Origin: Vreelandella malpeensis
GTDB taxonomy: Bacteria > Pseudomonadota > Gammaproteobacteria > Pseudomonadales > Halomonadaceae
DNA length: 64,000 nucleotides
Reading direction: 5' to 3'
Assembly (NCBI RefSeq): GCF_020622355.1
Contig: NZ_WHVL01000004.1
Coordinates: forward strand, 186,001 to 250,000
Below the pieces are notes generated by a model. That model saw only the letters and a program-made list of their open reading frames with translations, had not been told where the DNA came from and did not search any database. A program made the translations under genes and the position numbers. Each line of letters opens with the position of its first letter. Position 1 is the first letter of the stretch. Below, one piece after another: positions 8,403-17,149 of the stretch.

Positions 8403-9686
8403 ATGGAAGTCATCATTCTCTTCAGTGTTTTTCTCGTTCTGCTGGTGGTGGGCATGCCCATCGCCTTTGCGCTGGGCATCGCCTCGATGTCCTATCTGTT
8501 GCTCGAGGGCATCTCGCTGACCATCGTGCCCCAGCGCATGTACGCGGGTATCGACACCTTCGTGCTGCTGTGCATTCCCGGCTTCGTGCTGGCCGGCAAC
8601 CTCATGAACGTGGGCAACATCACCGAGCACATCGTGCGCTTCTCGAACGCGTTGCTTGGCCACATTCGCGGCGGATTGGGCCTTGCCAACGTCGGCGGGT
8701 CGATGATCTTCGGCGGTATTTCCGGCACCGCCGTGGCGGATTCGGCGAGCATCGGCTCGGTAATGATTCCCGGCATGGCGCGCTCGGGCTACGACAAGCC
8801 CTTTGCCGCCGCCGTGACCGCAGCCTCGTCCACCGTCGGGCCGATCATTCCGCCCAGCGTGCCGATGATCATCGCGGGTTCCCTGAGCGGTATCTCGGTC
8901 GGGCGCATGTTCCTGGCCGGCGCCGTGCCTGGCATCCTCATGGGGCTTGCCATGATGGTGACGGTCTACATCCTGGCCGTGCGTCGCGGTTATCCCAAGG
9001 AGAAGCGCGTTCCGGTCCTGCAGCTTCTGCGCGAGGCCAAGACTGCCTTCTGGGCGCTGCTGATGACCGTCATCATTCTCTACGGCATCATCGGCGGCTT
9101 CTTCACCCCGACCGAAGCCTCCATCGTCGCCTGCCTTTACGCGCTGGTGGTCGGCATGTTCGTCTACAAGGGACTTACCCTGCGCAAGCTGCCGGGCATC
9201 CTGGTGGACACGGTGCTGACCTCCTCGGCGCTTCTGCTGATGGTGGGGCTCGCCAACCTGTTCGGCTGGATTCTCACCAGCGAGCAGATTCCGCAGATGA
9301 TCGCCACGATGATCCTGTCGATCAGCGAGAACCCGCTGATCGTGCTATTGATCCTCAACCTGATCCTGCTGTTCGTCGGCGCCTTCATGGAAACCATCGC
9401 CGCGCTGATCATCCTGTTCCCGGCGCTTGTCGGCGTGGCGACCGGGGTGGGCGTGGACCCGGTACACTTCGCCGTCATCGCGGTGCTCAACCTGATGATC
9501 GGCCTGACCACGCCGCCGGTCGGGGTGTGCCTGTTCGTGGTCGCCGGTATCGGCAAGCTGCCGATGCTGACCGTGGCCCGCGCCATCGTGCCGTTTCTGC
9601 TCTGCAACCTGGGCGTGCTGCTGCTGGTCACCTACGTGCCGGCCATCTCGCTGTGGCTGCCGAACCTGCTGATGGGAAGTAACTGA
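8403..9686 (+). CDS. dctM: TRAP transporter large permease, DctM family
   Basis: The 427-residue, roughly 12-helix ion-transporter (IT) subunit that moves the substrate with Na+. Typical DctM features are GMPIAFALGIAS near the N-terminus, the motif FGGISGTAVADSASIGSVM (about 103-121), TAASSTVGPIIPPSVPMI (about 140-157) and the second-half repeat GAFMETIAALIILFP with TTPPVGVCLF. The ATG at 8403 comes 2 bp after the dctQ stop and has AGGAG upstream. Downstream, uxuB starts 2 bp after the stop, which ties carrier and catabolic enzymes into one transcript. Confidence 0.93.
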   Translation: MEVIILFSVFLVLLVVGMPIAFALGIASMSYLLLEGISLTIVPQRMYAGIDTFVLLCIPGFVLAGNLMNVGNITEHIVRFSNALLGHIRGGLGLANVGGSMIFGGISGTAVADSASIGSVMIPGMARSGYDKPFAAAVTAASSTVGPIIPPSVPMIIAGSLSGISVGRMFLAGAVPGILMGLAMMVTVYILAVRRGYPKEKRVPVLQLLREAKTAFWALLMTVIILYGIIGGFFTPTEASIVACLYALVVGMFVYKGLTLRKLPGILVDTVLTSSALLLMVGLANLFGWILTSEQIPQMIATMILSISENPLIVLLILNLILLFVGAFMETIAALIILFPALVGVATGVGVDPVHFAVIAVLNLMIGLTTPPVGVCLFVVAGIGKLPMLTVARAIVPFLLCNLGVLLLVTYVPAISLWLPNLLMGSN

Positions 9687-9688
9687 TC

Positions 9689-11164
9689 ATGACGCTCGAC
9701 CGTATCGAGGCGGCGCCGAAGGGCGCCGTCGGCATCGTTCACCTGGGCCTGGGCGCGTTTCACCGCGCCCACCAGGCGGTGTATCTCGAACGCTACCGGC
9801 AGCGCACCGGCGACGCCCAGTGGGGCATAAGCGCGGCGAACCTGCGCCGTGGGGCGCCACTGGTCGACGCGCTCGCCAAGGCGGGCTGTCATTATCATGT
9901 GGCGGAGTATCGCGACAGCGAGAGCGTCACGGTTCGTGAAGTCGGCGCCATCGAGGAGACGCTGTTCACCGGTCAAAATGCCCAGGGGCAGTGGGGGCGC
10001 GATCTCGAGGCGCTGCTGGCTCGGCTGGCGCGCCCGGAAACCCGCATCGTTACGCTCACCGTGACCGAGAAGGGCTACTTTCTCGATCCGGCCAGTGGCG
10101 CGCTGTTGCAGGACGACCCGATGATCCAGGCGGATATCGCCGCGCCGCACGCGCCGCGCACCGCCCCCGGTATTCTGGTCGAGGCGCTGCGCCAGCGCTT
10201 CGAGGCGGGCCTGGCCCCGTTCACCGTGCTCTGCTGCGACAACATGCCGGACAACGGCGAGCGCACCCGTCAGGCGGTGGCAGGGCTCGCCTGCGTGCAC
10301 GACGCAGCGCTTGCCGACTGGATTCTCGCGCACGTCGCGTTTCCCTGCAGCATGGTCGATCGCATCGTGCCCGCCATGACCGACGAGGACTTTGCCGCGC
10401 TCGAAAGGCTGGGCGTCGCTGATACCAACGCGGTGGTGGGCGAGGCCTTCTCGCAATGGGTAATCGAGGATCGCTTTCCCCAGGGCCGCCCGACGTGGGA
10501 GGAGGAGGGCGTGACCATGGTTGCCGACGTCACCCCCTTCGAGGCCATGAAGCTTCGCATGCTCAACGGCAGCCACTCGCTGCTCGCCTATCTCGGTGCG
10601 CTGGCCGAGATCGAGACCGTGTTCGACGCCGTCTCGCAGGCGCCTTTTCGGGCGCTGCTCGATCGCTACATGCGCCAAGAGGCCGCCCCGACGCTGGCCA
10701 TGCCGGAAGGCATCGACCTGAACACCTACGCGGATTCGCTTCTTGCCCGCTTCGCCAACGACAGCCTGCGTCACCGCCTCCAGCAGATCGCCATGGATGG
10801 CAGCCAGAAGCTGCCCCAGCGCTGGCTGCAGGTCGTCGAGGCCAACCTGGCCGCCGGGGGCGAGACCGCTTGCGTGGCGCTGGGTCTGGCCGGCTGGATT
10901 CGCTACACCGCCGGCAGCACGCTCGCCGGTCACGCGTTTCGTATCGACGACCCGATGGCCGAGACGCTCGGCGCGCTGCACGTGCGCCATGGCGACGACG
11001 CGAGCGCGTTGATCGATGCCTTCTTCACCCTCGGCGCCGTGATGCCGGCAGCGGTGGCTCAAGACGGCGCCTTCAAGGCCCAGGTGCTCGCGGCTTACCG
11101 TGCGCTCACCGAGCGCGGCGTCGCGTCCGCTATCGCCGACGTCACCCGCCTGAGTACTCGCTGA
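9689..11164 (+). CDS. uxuB: D-mannonate oxidoreductase / fructuronate reductase
   Basis: Polyol-dehydrogenase-type long-chain NAD-dependent enzyme of 491 residues (E. coli UxuB is 486) that reduces D-fructuronate to D-mannonate. The N-terminal Rossmann segment is [17 protein letters not shown] (about 13-29). CCDNMPDNG (about 180-188) and the catalytic block [17 protein letters not shown] (about 287-303, with Lys, Asn and His of the family K-x5-N-x2-H) are intact. Mannitol 2-dehydrogenase belongs to the same family, but the position between a TRAP carrier and uxuA supports UxuB. It would receive fructuronate made by RspB. Confidence 0.88.
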   Translation: MTLDRIEAAPKGAVGIVHLGLGAFHRAHQAVYLERYRQRTGDAQWGISAANLRRGAPLVDALAKAGCHYHVAEYRDSESVTVREVGAIEETLFTGQNAQGQWGRDLEALLARLARPETRIVTLTVTEKGYFLDPASGALLQDDPMIQADIAAPHAPRTAPGILVEALRQRFEAGLAPFTVLCCDNMPDNGERTRQAVAGLACVHDAALADWILAHVAFPCSMVDRIVPAMTDEDFAALERLGVADTNAVVGEAFSQWVIEDRFPQGRPTWEEEGVTMVADVTPFEAMKLRMLNGSHSLLAYLGALAEIETVFDAVSQAPFRALLDRYMRQEAAPTLAMPEGIDLNTYADSLLARFANDSLRHRLQQIAMDGSQKLPQRWLQVVEANLAAGGETACVALGLAGWIRYTAGSTLAGHAFRIDDPMAETLGALHVRHGDDASALIDAFFTLGAVMPAAVAQDGAFKAQVLAAYRALTERGVASAIADVTRLSTR

Positions 11165-11175
11165 AAGGAGATTCC

Positions 11176-12354
11176 ATGGAACATACCTGGCGCTGGTTCG
11201 GGCCTTCCGACCCCATCCAGCTCGCGGAAATTCGCCAGACCGGCGCGACCGGCATCGTCACCGCGCTGCACGACTTGCCCAACGACCGGGTCTGGTCGGT
11301 GGAGGCGATCAATGCGCGCAAGGCGATGATCGAGGCGGCGGGACTCACCTGGTCGGTGGTCGAGAGCGTGCCGGTGCCTGAGGCGGTCAAGAAGGGCTTG
11401 CCCGAGCGCGACGCGCTGATCGACACCTACTGCCAGACGCTGAGAAACCTCGCCGCCTGCGGCATCGATATCGTCTGCTACAACTTCATGCCGATCCTCG
11501 ACTGGACGCGCACCGATCTCACCTACGCGCTGGCCGATGGCGCCCGGGCGCTGCGCTTCGACCAGACCGCTTTCGCCGCCTTCGATCTCTATTTGCTCGA
11601 GCGCCCCGGGGCGCTGGCGGAGTACTGCGAGGCCGACCAGCGCGATGCCAGACGGTATCTCGAGTCGCTCGACGAGGCGGGGCGCGCAAAGTTGATCGAC
11701 ACGCTGATCGCGGGGCTTCCCGGCGCCGAGGAGCACTACACCCTGGCGCAGTTTCGCGAGGCCCTGGCGGACTACGCCGAGATCGACGCCCAGGCGCTGC
11801 GCGAGAACCTGGCCTATTTTCTGCGCCGCGTCGTGCCGGTGGCCGAGGAGCTCGGTCTACGCCTGGCAATCCACCCGGACGACCCGCCGCGCCCGCTCCT
11901 GGGCTTGCCGCGGGTGGTCTCGACTCAGGCCGATGCCCAGTGGGTGATCGACTGCGCGCCGAGCCCGGCCAACGGTCTTACTTTCTGCACCGGCTCGTTT
12001 GGGGTGCGCGAGGACAACGACCTGGTGGCCATGGTGCGCCACTTCGCCTCGCACATCCACTTCGCGCACCTGCGCTCGACACAGCGCGAAGCCGACCCGC
12101 GCTCGTTCCACGAGGCGCCGCACCTGGCCGGCGACGTCGACATGGTCGGCGTCATCCGGGCCCTGGTGGAAGAGGAGCGCCGCCGCGAGCGCGAAGGCGG
12201 CGCGCGGCTGCCCATCCGCCCGGACCACGGCCACCATATGCTCGACGATCACGCCCGGGCCACCGCTCCGGGCTACCCGCTCTACGGGCGGCTGAGGGGG
12301 TTAGCCGAACTTCGCGGCGTGGAAATAGCGGTACGCCAGCTGGCATCAAACTGA
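11176..12354 (+). CDS. uxuA: Mannonate dehydratase UxuA
   Basis: Metal-dependent (Fe2+/Mn2+) TIM-barrel dehydratase of the xylose-isomerase-like fold that converts D-mannonate to KDG. The 392 residues match E. coli UxuA (394). Family blocks are WRWFGPSD at the N-terminus, [14 protein letters not shown] (about 99-112), [15 protein letters not shown] (about 234-248), [10 protein letters not shown] and IHFAHLRS, with PDHGHHML near the C-terminus supplying metal ligands. The ATG at 11176 follows a strong AAAGGAG box, 11 bp after uxuB. This is the canonical enzyme for the step that RspA may duplicate. Last gene of the operon, followed by a strong terminator. Confidence 0.94.
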   Translation: MEHTWRWFGPSDPIQLAEIRQTGATGIVTALHDLPNDRVWSVEAINARKAMIEAAGLTWSVVESVPVPEAVKKGLPERDALIDTYCQTLRNLAACGIDIVCYNFMPILDWTRTDLTYALADGARALRFDQTAFAAFDLYLLERPGALAEYCEADQRDARRYLESLDEAGRAKLIDTLIAGLPGAEEHYTLAQFREALADYAEIDAQALRENLAYFLRRVVPVAEELGLRLAIHPDDPPRPLLGLPRVVSTQADAQWVIDCAPSPANGLTFCTGSFGVREDNDLVAMVRHFASHIHFAHLRSTQREADPRSFHEAPHLAGDVDMVGVIRALVEEERRREREGGARLPIRPDHGHHMLDDHARATAPGYPLYGRLRGLAELRGVEIAVRQLASN

Positions 12355-12370
12355 GCCGGTCCCACTCAAG

Positions 12371-12405
12371 AACGCCCCGCCTGATGTCATCGGGCGGGGC
12401 GTTTT
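12371..12405. terminator. Bidirectional terminator between the converging uxu and kdgK operons
   Basis: AACGCCCCGCC (12371-12381) pairs with GGCGGGGCGTT (12393-12403), an 11-bp stem with an 11-base loop that can itself pair. TTTT follows on the plus strand. It lies between the 3' ends of uxuA (plus) and the HAD gene (minus); the minus-strand side has only a short T-run. Confidence 0.85.
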
Positions 12406-12431
12406 CATAGGGGGGGGCTGGATCGCAGAAG

Positions 12432-13103
12432 CTAGGCTTGCGCCATGCGGCGCAGGCGGGCGACCACCTCAGGCAGCTCATCGGCATGACGAATCTCCAC
12501 GGCGCCTTGCGGAGTGCTTTCGTCTTCTGGGAAGTGGTTGAGGTGGATCACCTGCATACCGGCGGCAAGGCCCGCCTCGACCCCCACGGCGGCATCGTCG
12601 ATGACGATGCAGCTGGCCGGTTCGTGGCCCATGGCGGCGGCGGCCCTCAGGTAGAGCTCTGGATCCGGCTTCCAGACGTTCAAGGTATAGGCGCTGAACA
12701 ACCGGCCCTCGAAATGGTGCGCCAGGCCAGTGCTCTCCAACGCGCAGCGGATCTTGCGCTCCGGGCCGTTGGACACCACTGCCTTGGGGTGCGCCGCAAG
12801 CGCCTGCAAAGCATCGGGCATGCCGGGGATGGGTTTGAGCTGCGCGCGCATACGTTTTTCCATCAGCGCGCGCATCTCGGCTTCCAGCGCCGCGAAGCGC
12901 TCCTCCATCCACACGCCGTGACGCTCTTCGAGCAGCTGCACGATGGTGTAGAAGCGAATGCCGCGAAACTCCTCCATGTACTGCTGGGCCGAGAAGGGCA
13001 GGCCGAACTGCGGAAGCAATTCGGCCATGACGTTCGCCAACAGGATTTCGCTATCGACCAAGGTGCCGTCGTTGTCGAAGAGTAAACAGAGCGGTGATTG
13101 CAT
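12432..13103 (-). CDS. HAD-superfamily phosphatase, YieH / beta-phosphoglucomutase-like
   Basis: A 223-residue subclass I haloacid dehalogenase hydrolase. Motif I is LLFDNDGTLVDSE (Asp nucleophile near residue 10), motif II is VVSNGPERK, and motifs III/IV are KPDPELYLRAA and CIVIDDAAVGVEAGLAAG. The cap domain is helical, as in YieH (6-phosphogluconate phosphatase) and beta-phosphoglucomutase. The ATG at 13103 places the first motif right after the start; an upstream ATG at 13136 would overlap the previous gene by 26 bp. As the last gene of the kdgK operon it may remove stalled sugar-acid phosphates such as 6-phosphogluconate, which is inference from context. Confidence 0.78.
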   Translation of the reverse strand: MQSPLCLLFDNDGTLVDSEILLANVMAELLPQFGLPFSAQQYMEEFRGIRFYTIVQLLEERHGVWMEERFAALEAEMRALMEKRMRAQLKPIPGMPDALQALAAHPKAVVSNGPERKIRCALESTGLAHHFEGRLFSAYTLNVWKPDPELYLRAAAAMGHEPASCIVIDDAAVGVEAGLAAGMQVIHLNHFPEDESTPQGAVEIRHADELPEVVARLRRMAQA

Positions 13104-13110
13104 AAAAGCC

Positions 13111-14091
13111 CTATTGCTGATTGAGTGCTTCAGCATTGACCGGGCTAATGGGCGGCTGGTCTTGCAGGAAGCGTGTGAGGTTGTCTACTGCACGTTGAGC
13201 CATGGCCAGGCGAGTCTCTGAGGTTGCAGAGCCGATATGCGGCAGCGCGACGACGTTGGGAAGCGCAAGCAGCGGTGATTCGGCCGGTAGCGGCTCCTGC
13301 TCGAAGACGTCGAGGCCCGCGCCGCGAATCGTGCCCGCTTTGAGTGCCTCGGTCAGCGCGGCTTCGTCGACGACTTTGCCTCGCGAGATGTTGACTAGAA
13401 GAGCGGAGTCCTTCATTTGCGCCAGCTGGTCGGCGCCGATGAGCTTTTCGGTTTTCTTGGTCAGTGGCACGGTAAGGCAGACGAAATCGCTTTCGGCCAG
13501 CAGCTCGTCGAGTTCGCAGCGCGTGGCGCCAAGCTCACGTTCGAGTTCGGGCTTGGGAGATGAGAGGGCGTAGCGCACCTTCATGCCAAAGCCCAGCGCA
13601 CCGCGACGGGCAACGGCCGCGCCGATACGGCCAAGCCCGACCATGCCCAGGGTCTTGCCGTGGATGTCGCTACCATAAAGCTCGGGGCCGGGTGATTTCT
13701 GCCACTTGCCCGCCTTGACCCACTCCGCCAGCTCGACGACGCGCCGGGCACTGGCAACGATCAGCGTGAACGCCAGGTCGGCCGTGGTTTCGGTCAATAC
13801 GTCGGGGGCGTTGCACAGTAGCACACCACGCTTGCTCAAGGCGTCGACATCCATGGTGTCGTAGCCTACCGAGAACAGCGTGACGGCTTTAAGCTTCGGG
13901 GCCGCATCGAGGAAGGCATCATCGATGGTGAAACCAGAGCCAATGATGCCGTGCGCATCGGCAAGCGCTGCTTTTACCTCGGCGTCATCGGCGTTAAGCG
14001 GCTTGCCCAGGTCGATCAGGTGGGCATGGGGTTCGAGTTCCTGGCGCTGCGCTTTGCTGAGCTGTCCGGCGACGATAACGTTCTTTTTCAT
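13111..14091 (-). CDS. D-2-hydroxyacid dehydrogenase, GhrB-like (2-ketogluconate/glyoxylate/hydroxypyruvate reductase)
   Basis: NAD(P)H-dependent reductase of 326 residues. The C-terminal Rossmann motif is GMVGLGRIGAAVARR (about 149-163). The catalytic triad of the family is visible as Arg in NISRGKVVDE, Glu in DVFEQEPLP and His in LPHIGSAT. Length and pattern match GhrB/TkrA, which reduces 2-keto-D-gluconate, glyoxylate and hydroxypyruvate. Because it sits between kdgK and a YieH-like phosphatase under a LacI regulator, reduction of 2-ketogluconate or a related 2-ketoaldonate is the likeliest role. AGGAG precedes the start. Confidence 0.85.
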   Translation of the reverse strand: MKKNVIVAGQLSKAQRQELEPHAHLIDLGKPLNADDAEVKAALADAHGIIGSGFTIDDAFLDAAPKLKAVTLFSVGYDTMDVDALSKRGVLLCNAPDVLTETTADLAFTLIVASARRVVELAEWVKAGKWQKSPGPELYGSDIHGKTLGMVGLGRIGAAVARRGALGFGMKVRYALSSPKPELERELGATRCELDELLAESDFVCLTVPLTKKTEKLIGADQLAQMKDSALLVNISRGKVVDEAALTEALKAGTIRGAGLDVFEQEPLPAESPLLALPNVVALPHIGSATSETRLAMAQRAVDNLTRFLQDQPPISPVNAEALNQQ

Positions 14092-14139
14092 GCGTTCTCC
14101 TGTCGGGCTTTTGTGTAATGACTTTTTTTATCGATGCGT

Positions 14140-15108
14140 TTAGGCGTTTTCCAGTGCCTGTAAACGCGCGCGAGTGGGCAGACCTTCCATGTCGCCGACC
14201 ACTTGGACCGCTTCGGCGCCGATCAGATTGCCGCGGCGCAGGGCCTGTTCTGGCGAGAGGCCTTCGAGCAGGGCGCTGATGGCCCCTACGGCGAAGCCGT
14301 CTCCCGCGCCAACGGTATCGATGACTTGGGCGACCGGCTTACCAGGTACCTCGCAGCTCTCTAATGTAGCGCCTAAACGGCCGCGGTAATAGCTGCCCTC
14401 AGGGCCCAGCTTGATGATCACGCCTTTGGTGCCGCGGGCAAGATACACATCGGCAATGGCCTCAGGCGTCTCTTCTCCGGTCAGCAAGCGCCCCTCGGCA
14501 AGGCCGGGTAATACCCAGTCGGCAAGGCTTGCCAGTTCGTTGAGCGTCTCTCGCATCACGGCTTCGCTTGGCCACAGGGTAGGGCGCAGGTTGGGGTCGA
14601 AGGAGATCGTTGCCCCAGCCGCGCGAGCGCGCTGCATCAGCTCCCGGGTCAGCGCCAGGGCGCTTGGCGAGAGCGCCGGGGTGATGCCGGTCGCGTGGAG
14701 GTGATCGAGCGCGGCGAAGTCGATCGCCTGGGCGTCTGCCGGGCAGAGGTGGCTCGCCGCACTTCCGCGGCGAAAGTACTCCACCCGCGGGTCGGCGCCG
14801 TTCTCGGCGCGCTCCTTGAACATCAGCCCCGTGGGGTGCGCCGGGTCGGTCTGAATGTAGCGGTCGTCGATGTCTTCGCTGGTAAGCGTGTGGCGAATGA
14901 ACTCGCCCATGCTGTCGCGCCCCACGCGGCTCATCCAGCTGACCTTGAAGCCGAGCCGGGCAAGGCCAATGGCCACGTTGTTGTCGGCGCCGGCCAGACG
15001 GCGGTGGAAATGCTCGACGCCTGCGAGCGGTCCGGGCGTATCGGCGACCAGCATGCCCATGGCTTCGCCGAAGGTGAGAACGGATAGAGCAGAAGGGGAG
15101 GTGGCCAT
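14140..15108 (-). CDS. kdgK: 2-dehydro-3-deoxygluconokinase (KDG kinase), PfkB family
   Basis: Phosphorylates KDG to KDPG, joining the UxuA product to the Entner-Doudoroff aldolase. The 322-residue ribokinase-fold protein shows LTFGEAMGMLV at the N-terminus, GGADNN-like RLAGADNNVAIGLARLG (substrate region), the anion hole and base motif DTVGAGDGFAVG (about 255-266) and a preceding IKLGPEGSYY. The ATG at 15108 is chosen over 15207 because the longer frame would overlap the LacI gene, has no similarity at its N-terminus, and GAGAG precedes 15108. The KDPG aldolase gene is not in the window. Confidence 0.88.
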   Translation of the reverse strand: MATSPSALSVLTFGEAMGMLVADTPGPLAGVEHFHRRLAGADNNVAIGLARLGFKVSWMSRVGRDSMGEFIRHTLTSEDIDDRYIQTDPAHPTGLMFKERAENGADPRVEYFRRGSAASHLCPADAQAIDFAALDHLHATGITPALSPSALALTRELMQRARAAGATISFDPNLRPTLWPSEAVMRETLNELASLADWVLPGLAEGRLLTGEETPEAIADVYLARGTKGVIIKLGPEGSYYRGRLGATLESCEVPGKPVAQVIDTVGAGDGFAVGAISALLEGLSPEQALRRGNLIGAEAVQVVGDMEGLPTRARLQALENA

Positions 15109-15122
15109 GCGTCGATCTCTCA

Positions 15123-16133
15123 TCAAGGTAAGGCCGGCGGGGTGCCGGGTCGTCGGGTACTGCCGCGCGCGATCAGGTGCGGCGCGAAACGGGCAGGCGT
15201 CGAGCAATCATCGAGCAGACGGGCCAGCGCCGCCTCGGCGATCGCGTCAAAAGGCTGGGCGAGCGTGGTGATGCCAGGGCCGACCAGCGCACACCAGTCG
15301 AGCTCGTCGATGCCGAGCAGGCCGACCTCGCCCAGCGGCAGGTGCAGGGCGTTGAACGCCTGGGTCACGCTCAACGTCGCGGTGGCGTTGGCGCATAGCA
15401 CCGCCGTCGGTGTTTCGTGTGCTTCACGCGTGAAGGTCCCGAGCGTCGTTAACAGCACTGCAGGCTCCAGCGTGGTCAGGGTCGTGACCGGAAACCCTCG
15501 CTTGGCGCTGCGCTCGATAAAACGCGCCAGCCGCGCCTTGCGCGCGCTGGCGGCCTGGGGCGCGTTGGTGACGAACAGCAGTGTCTCGTAGCCCTGGCCT
15601 TCAAGGTGATCGAGGGCCAGGTCCACCGCCAGGGCGTCGTCGAGGCCGACTGCCTCGCTTTCCAGGCTAGCGATTTCTCGGTCCAGAAGGACCACCGGCA
15701 CCCCGCGATGTCGCAAGGCATGAAGCTGAGCGTGCGGGTCGCCGGCGGCGTTGACGATCACACCTTCCACCTGGTAGGCGGCCAGCAGTTCCAGGTGCCG
15801 GCGCTCCTGCTCCGGGTCGTTGTCGGTGTTGCAGACGATCAGGGCGTAGCCGCGCTCACGCGCCGCGCGCTCGACCGCGTGCACCGCCGCCACCGAGAAG
15901 GGGTTGCGGATATCCGCCACCACCATGCCCAGAAGCTTCGAGCCCGCGCCCTTGAGGCCCCGCGCCATCAGGTTGGGGTGATAGCCGAGCTCGCGGGCAG
16001 CCTGGTCGATACGCGCTTGCAGCGGCGCCGAGAGTCGGTCGCGCTCGCCGCTGAAAAAGCGCGAGACACTGGTCTTCGAGGTCCGGGCGCGATCGGCGAC
16101 TTCGATCAGCGTTGCCCGGGAAGAATCTGCCAT
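15123..16133 (-). CDS. LacI-family transcriptional regulator (GntR-like gluconate/ketogluconate type)
   Basis: A 336-residue LacI-family protein. The N-terminal HTH reads TLIEVADRARTSKTSVSRFF (about 8-27), followed by the hinge ELGYHPNLMARGLKGAGS and a periplasmic-binding-protein-like effector domain (LGMVVADIRNPFSVAAVH, GVIVNAAGD, VGLLGIDELDWCALVGPGIT). It is the first gene of the kdgK operon and has a perfect 14-bp palindrome 23 bp upstream, so autoregulation and repression of kdgK and its neighbours are likely. The effector is probably gluconate, a ketogluconate, or KDG/6-phosphogluconate. The ATG at 16133 is chosen because the HTH begins right after it. Confidence 0.88.
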   Translation of the reverse strand: MADSSRATLIEVADRARTSKTSVSRFFSGERDRLSAPLQARIDQAARELGYHPNLMARGLKGAGSKLLGMVVADIRNPFSVAAVHAVERAARERGYALIVCNTDNDPEQERRHLELLAAYQVEGVIVNAAGDPHAQLHALRHRGVPVVLLDREIASLESEAVGLDDALAVDLALDHLEGQGYETLLFVTNAPQAASARKARLARFIERSAKRGFPVTTLTTLEPAVLLTTLGTFTREAHETPTAVLCANATATLSVTQAFNALHLPLGEVGLLGIDELDWCALVGPGITTLAQPFDAIAEAALARLLDDCSTPARFAPHLIARGSTRRPGTPPALP

Positions 16134-16156
16134 GATAATCGCTGCCTGATCTGTGT

Positions 16157-16170
16157 TGGGAACGTTCCCA
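16157..16170. promoter_or_regulatory. LacI-type operator palindrome
   Basis: TGGGAACGTTCCCA is a perfect 14-bp palindrome with a central CpG, the form typical of LacI/GalR-family operators. It lies 23 bp upstream of the LacI gene start, where bound protein would block the kdgK-operon promoter. CmoM on the other strand starts 160 bp away and is probably outside its reach. Confidence 0.75.
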
Positions 16171-16329
16171 TGACGCAAAAGAGTAAGATCTTTACGTTGG
16201 CCTGGCAATATCGCCAAAAGTGGTAGATGGGGGGTGCCGTGGCAGCGCGCTTTCCCGGCAAGCGTTTTCGTCGTCGTCGGCGTAGACTAGCACCTTTGAC
16301 AGTTCATCCGGCAGAGATCGAGCCCGACC

Positions 16330-17130
16330 ATGCAGCCCCCTCATGAATTGACCCGCGAAGGCGATCGCTACTTCGACGGCATGGCCGAGAAGTTCTCGCG
16401 CTCGCTCTACCATGCGCCGCGCGGCGAACTGCGCCTCAAGATGCTCGATCATCTATTGCCGCAGATGCTCGCCCTCGACGGTCAGCCGGTGCTGGACGTC
16501 GGCGGTGGCCTGGGTCAGCAGGCAGCATGGTTCGCCGAGCGGGGTCACCCCGTCACCCTGGCGGAGCCCTCGGCGGACATGCTTGATTACGCTCGGGGCT
16601 TTCACGCCCAGCGCGAAACGCTGCCGCCCGGCGCCATCCGCTACCTGTCGACGTCTTTGCAGGCGCTGCCGGCAGAGGCGCCCGGCCCGTGGGGCGTGAT
16701 CACCTGCCACGCGGTGCTCGAATGGCTGGGCGATCCGCGCGGGGCGCTCGCCATTCTGGCAGGGCTACTCGCACCCGGCGGCCAACTGAGCCTGATGGTG
16801 TTCAACCGCGATGCGCTACGCTTTTCCAACGCTGTGAAGGGCAACCTGGAAAAGGCGCTCAGCGACCGGCTCGAAGGCAAGGGGCGGCGCCAACGCCTTA
16901 CGCCGATCTCGCCGGTCACTCACGATCAGATTACTGCCTGGACCGCCGAGAACGATTTGGTGCTCTCCCAGGTGGCCGGCATTCGCATCTTCCAGGACTA
17001 CCTGCGCAAGCCCCTGGCAGACGATGTCGAGGAGGCGACCCTGCTCGCGCTGGAGAAGCATTATTGCCGCACCGAGCCTCACTGGCGCCTGGGGCGCTAC
17101 CTGCTCTACACCCTGGCCCGACCCTATTGA
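16330..17130 (+). CDS. cmoM: tRNA 5-carboxymethoxyuridine methyltransferase CmoM
   Basis: SAM-dependent methyltransferase that turns cmo5U34 into its methyl ester mcmo5U34 in some tRNAs. The 266-residue protein has the SAM motif VLDVGGGLGQQAAWFAERGH (about 54-73), the CmoM-like N-terminus FDGMAEKFSRSLY and the block CHAVLEWLGDPRGAL (about 128-142). C-terminal FQDYLRKP and HYCRTEPHWRLGRY match E. coli CmoM (FHDYLRE, RYCRQEPYITLGRY). The cmoA and cmoB genes, which make its substrate, lie at 29.7-31.5 kb in the same window. Confidence 0.9.
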   Translation: MQPPHELTREGDRYFDGMAEKFSRSLYHAPRGELRLKMLDHLLPQMLALDGQPVLDVGGGLGQQAAWFAERGHPVTLAEPSADMLDYARGFHAQRETLPPGAIRYLSTSLQALPAEAPGPWGVITCHAVLEWLGDPRGALAILAGLLAPGGQLSLMVFNRDALRFSNAVKGNLEKALSDRLEGKGRRQRLTPISPVTHDQITAWTAENDLVLSQVAGIRIFQDYLRKPLADDVEEATLLALEKHYCRTEPHWRLGRYLLYTLARPY

Positions 17131-17149
17131 TTCAACCCGAGACCGATTC

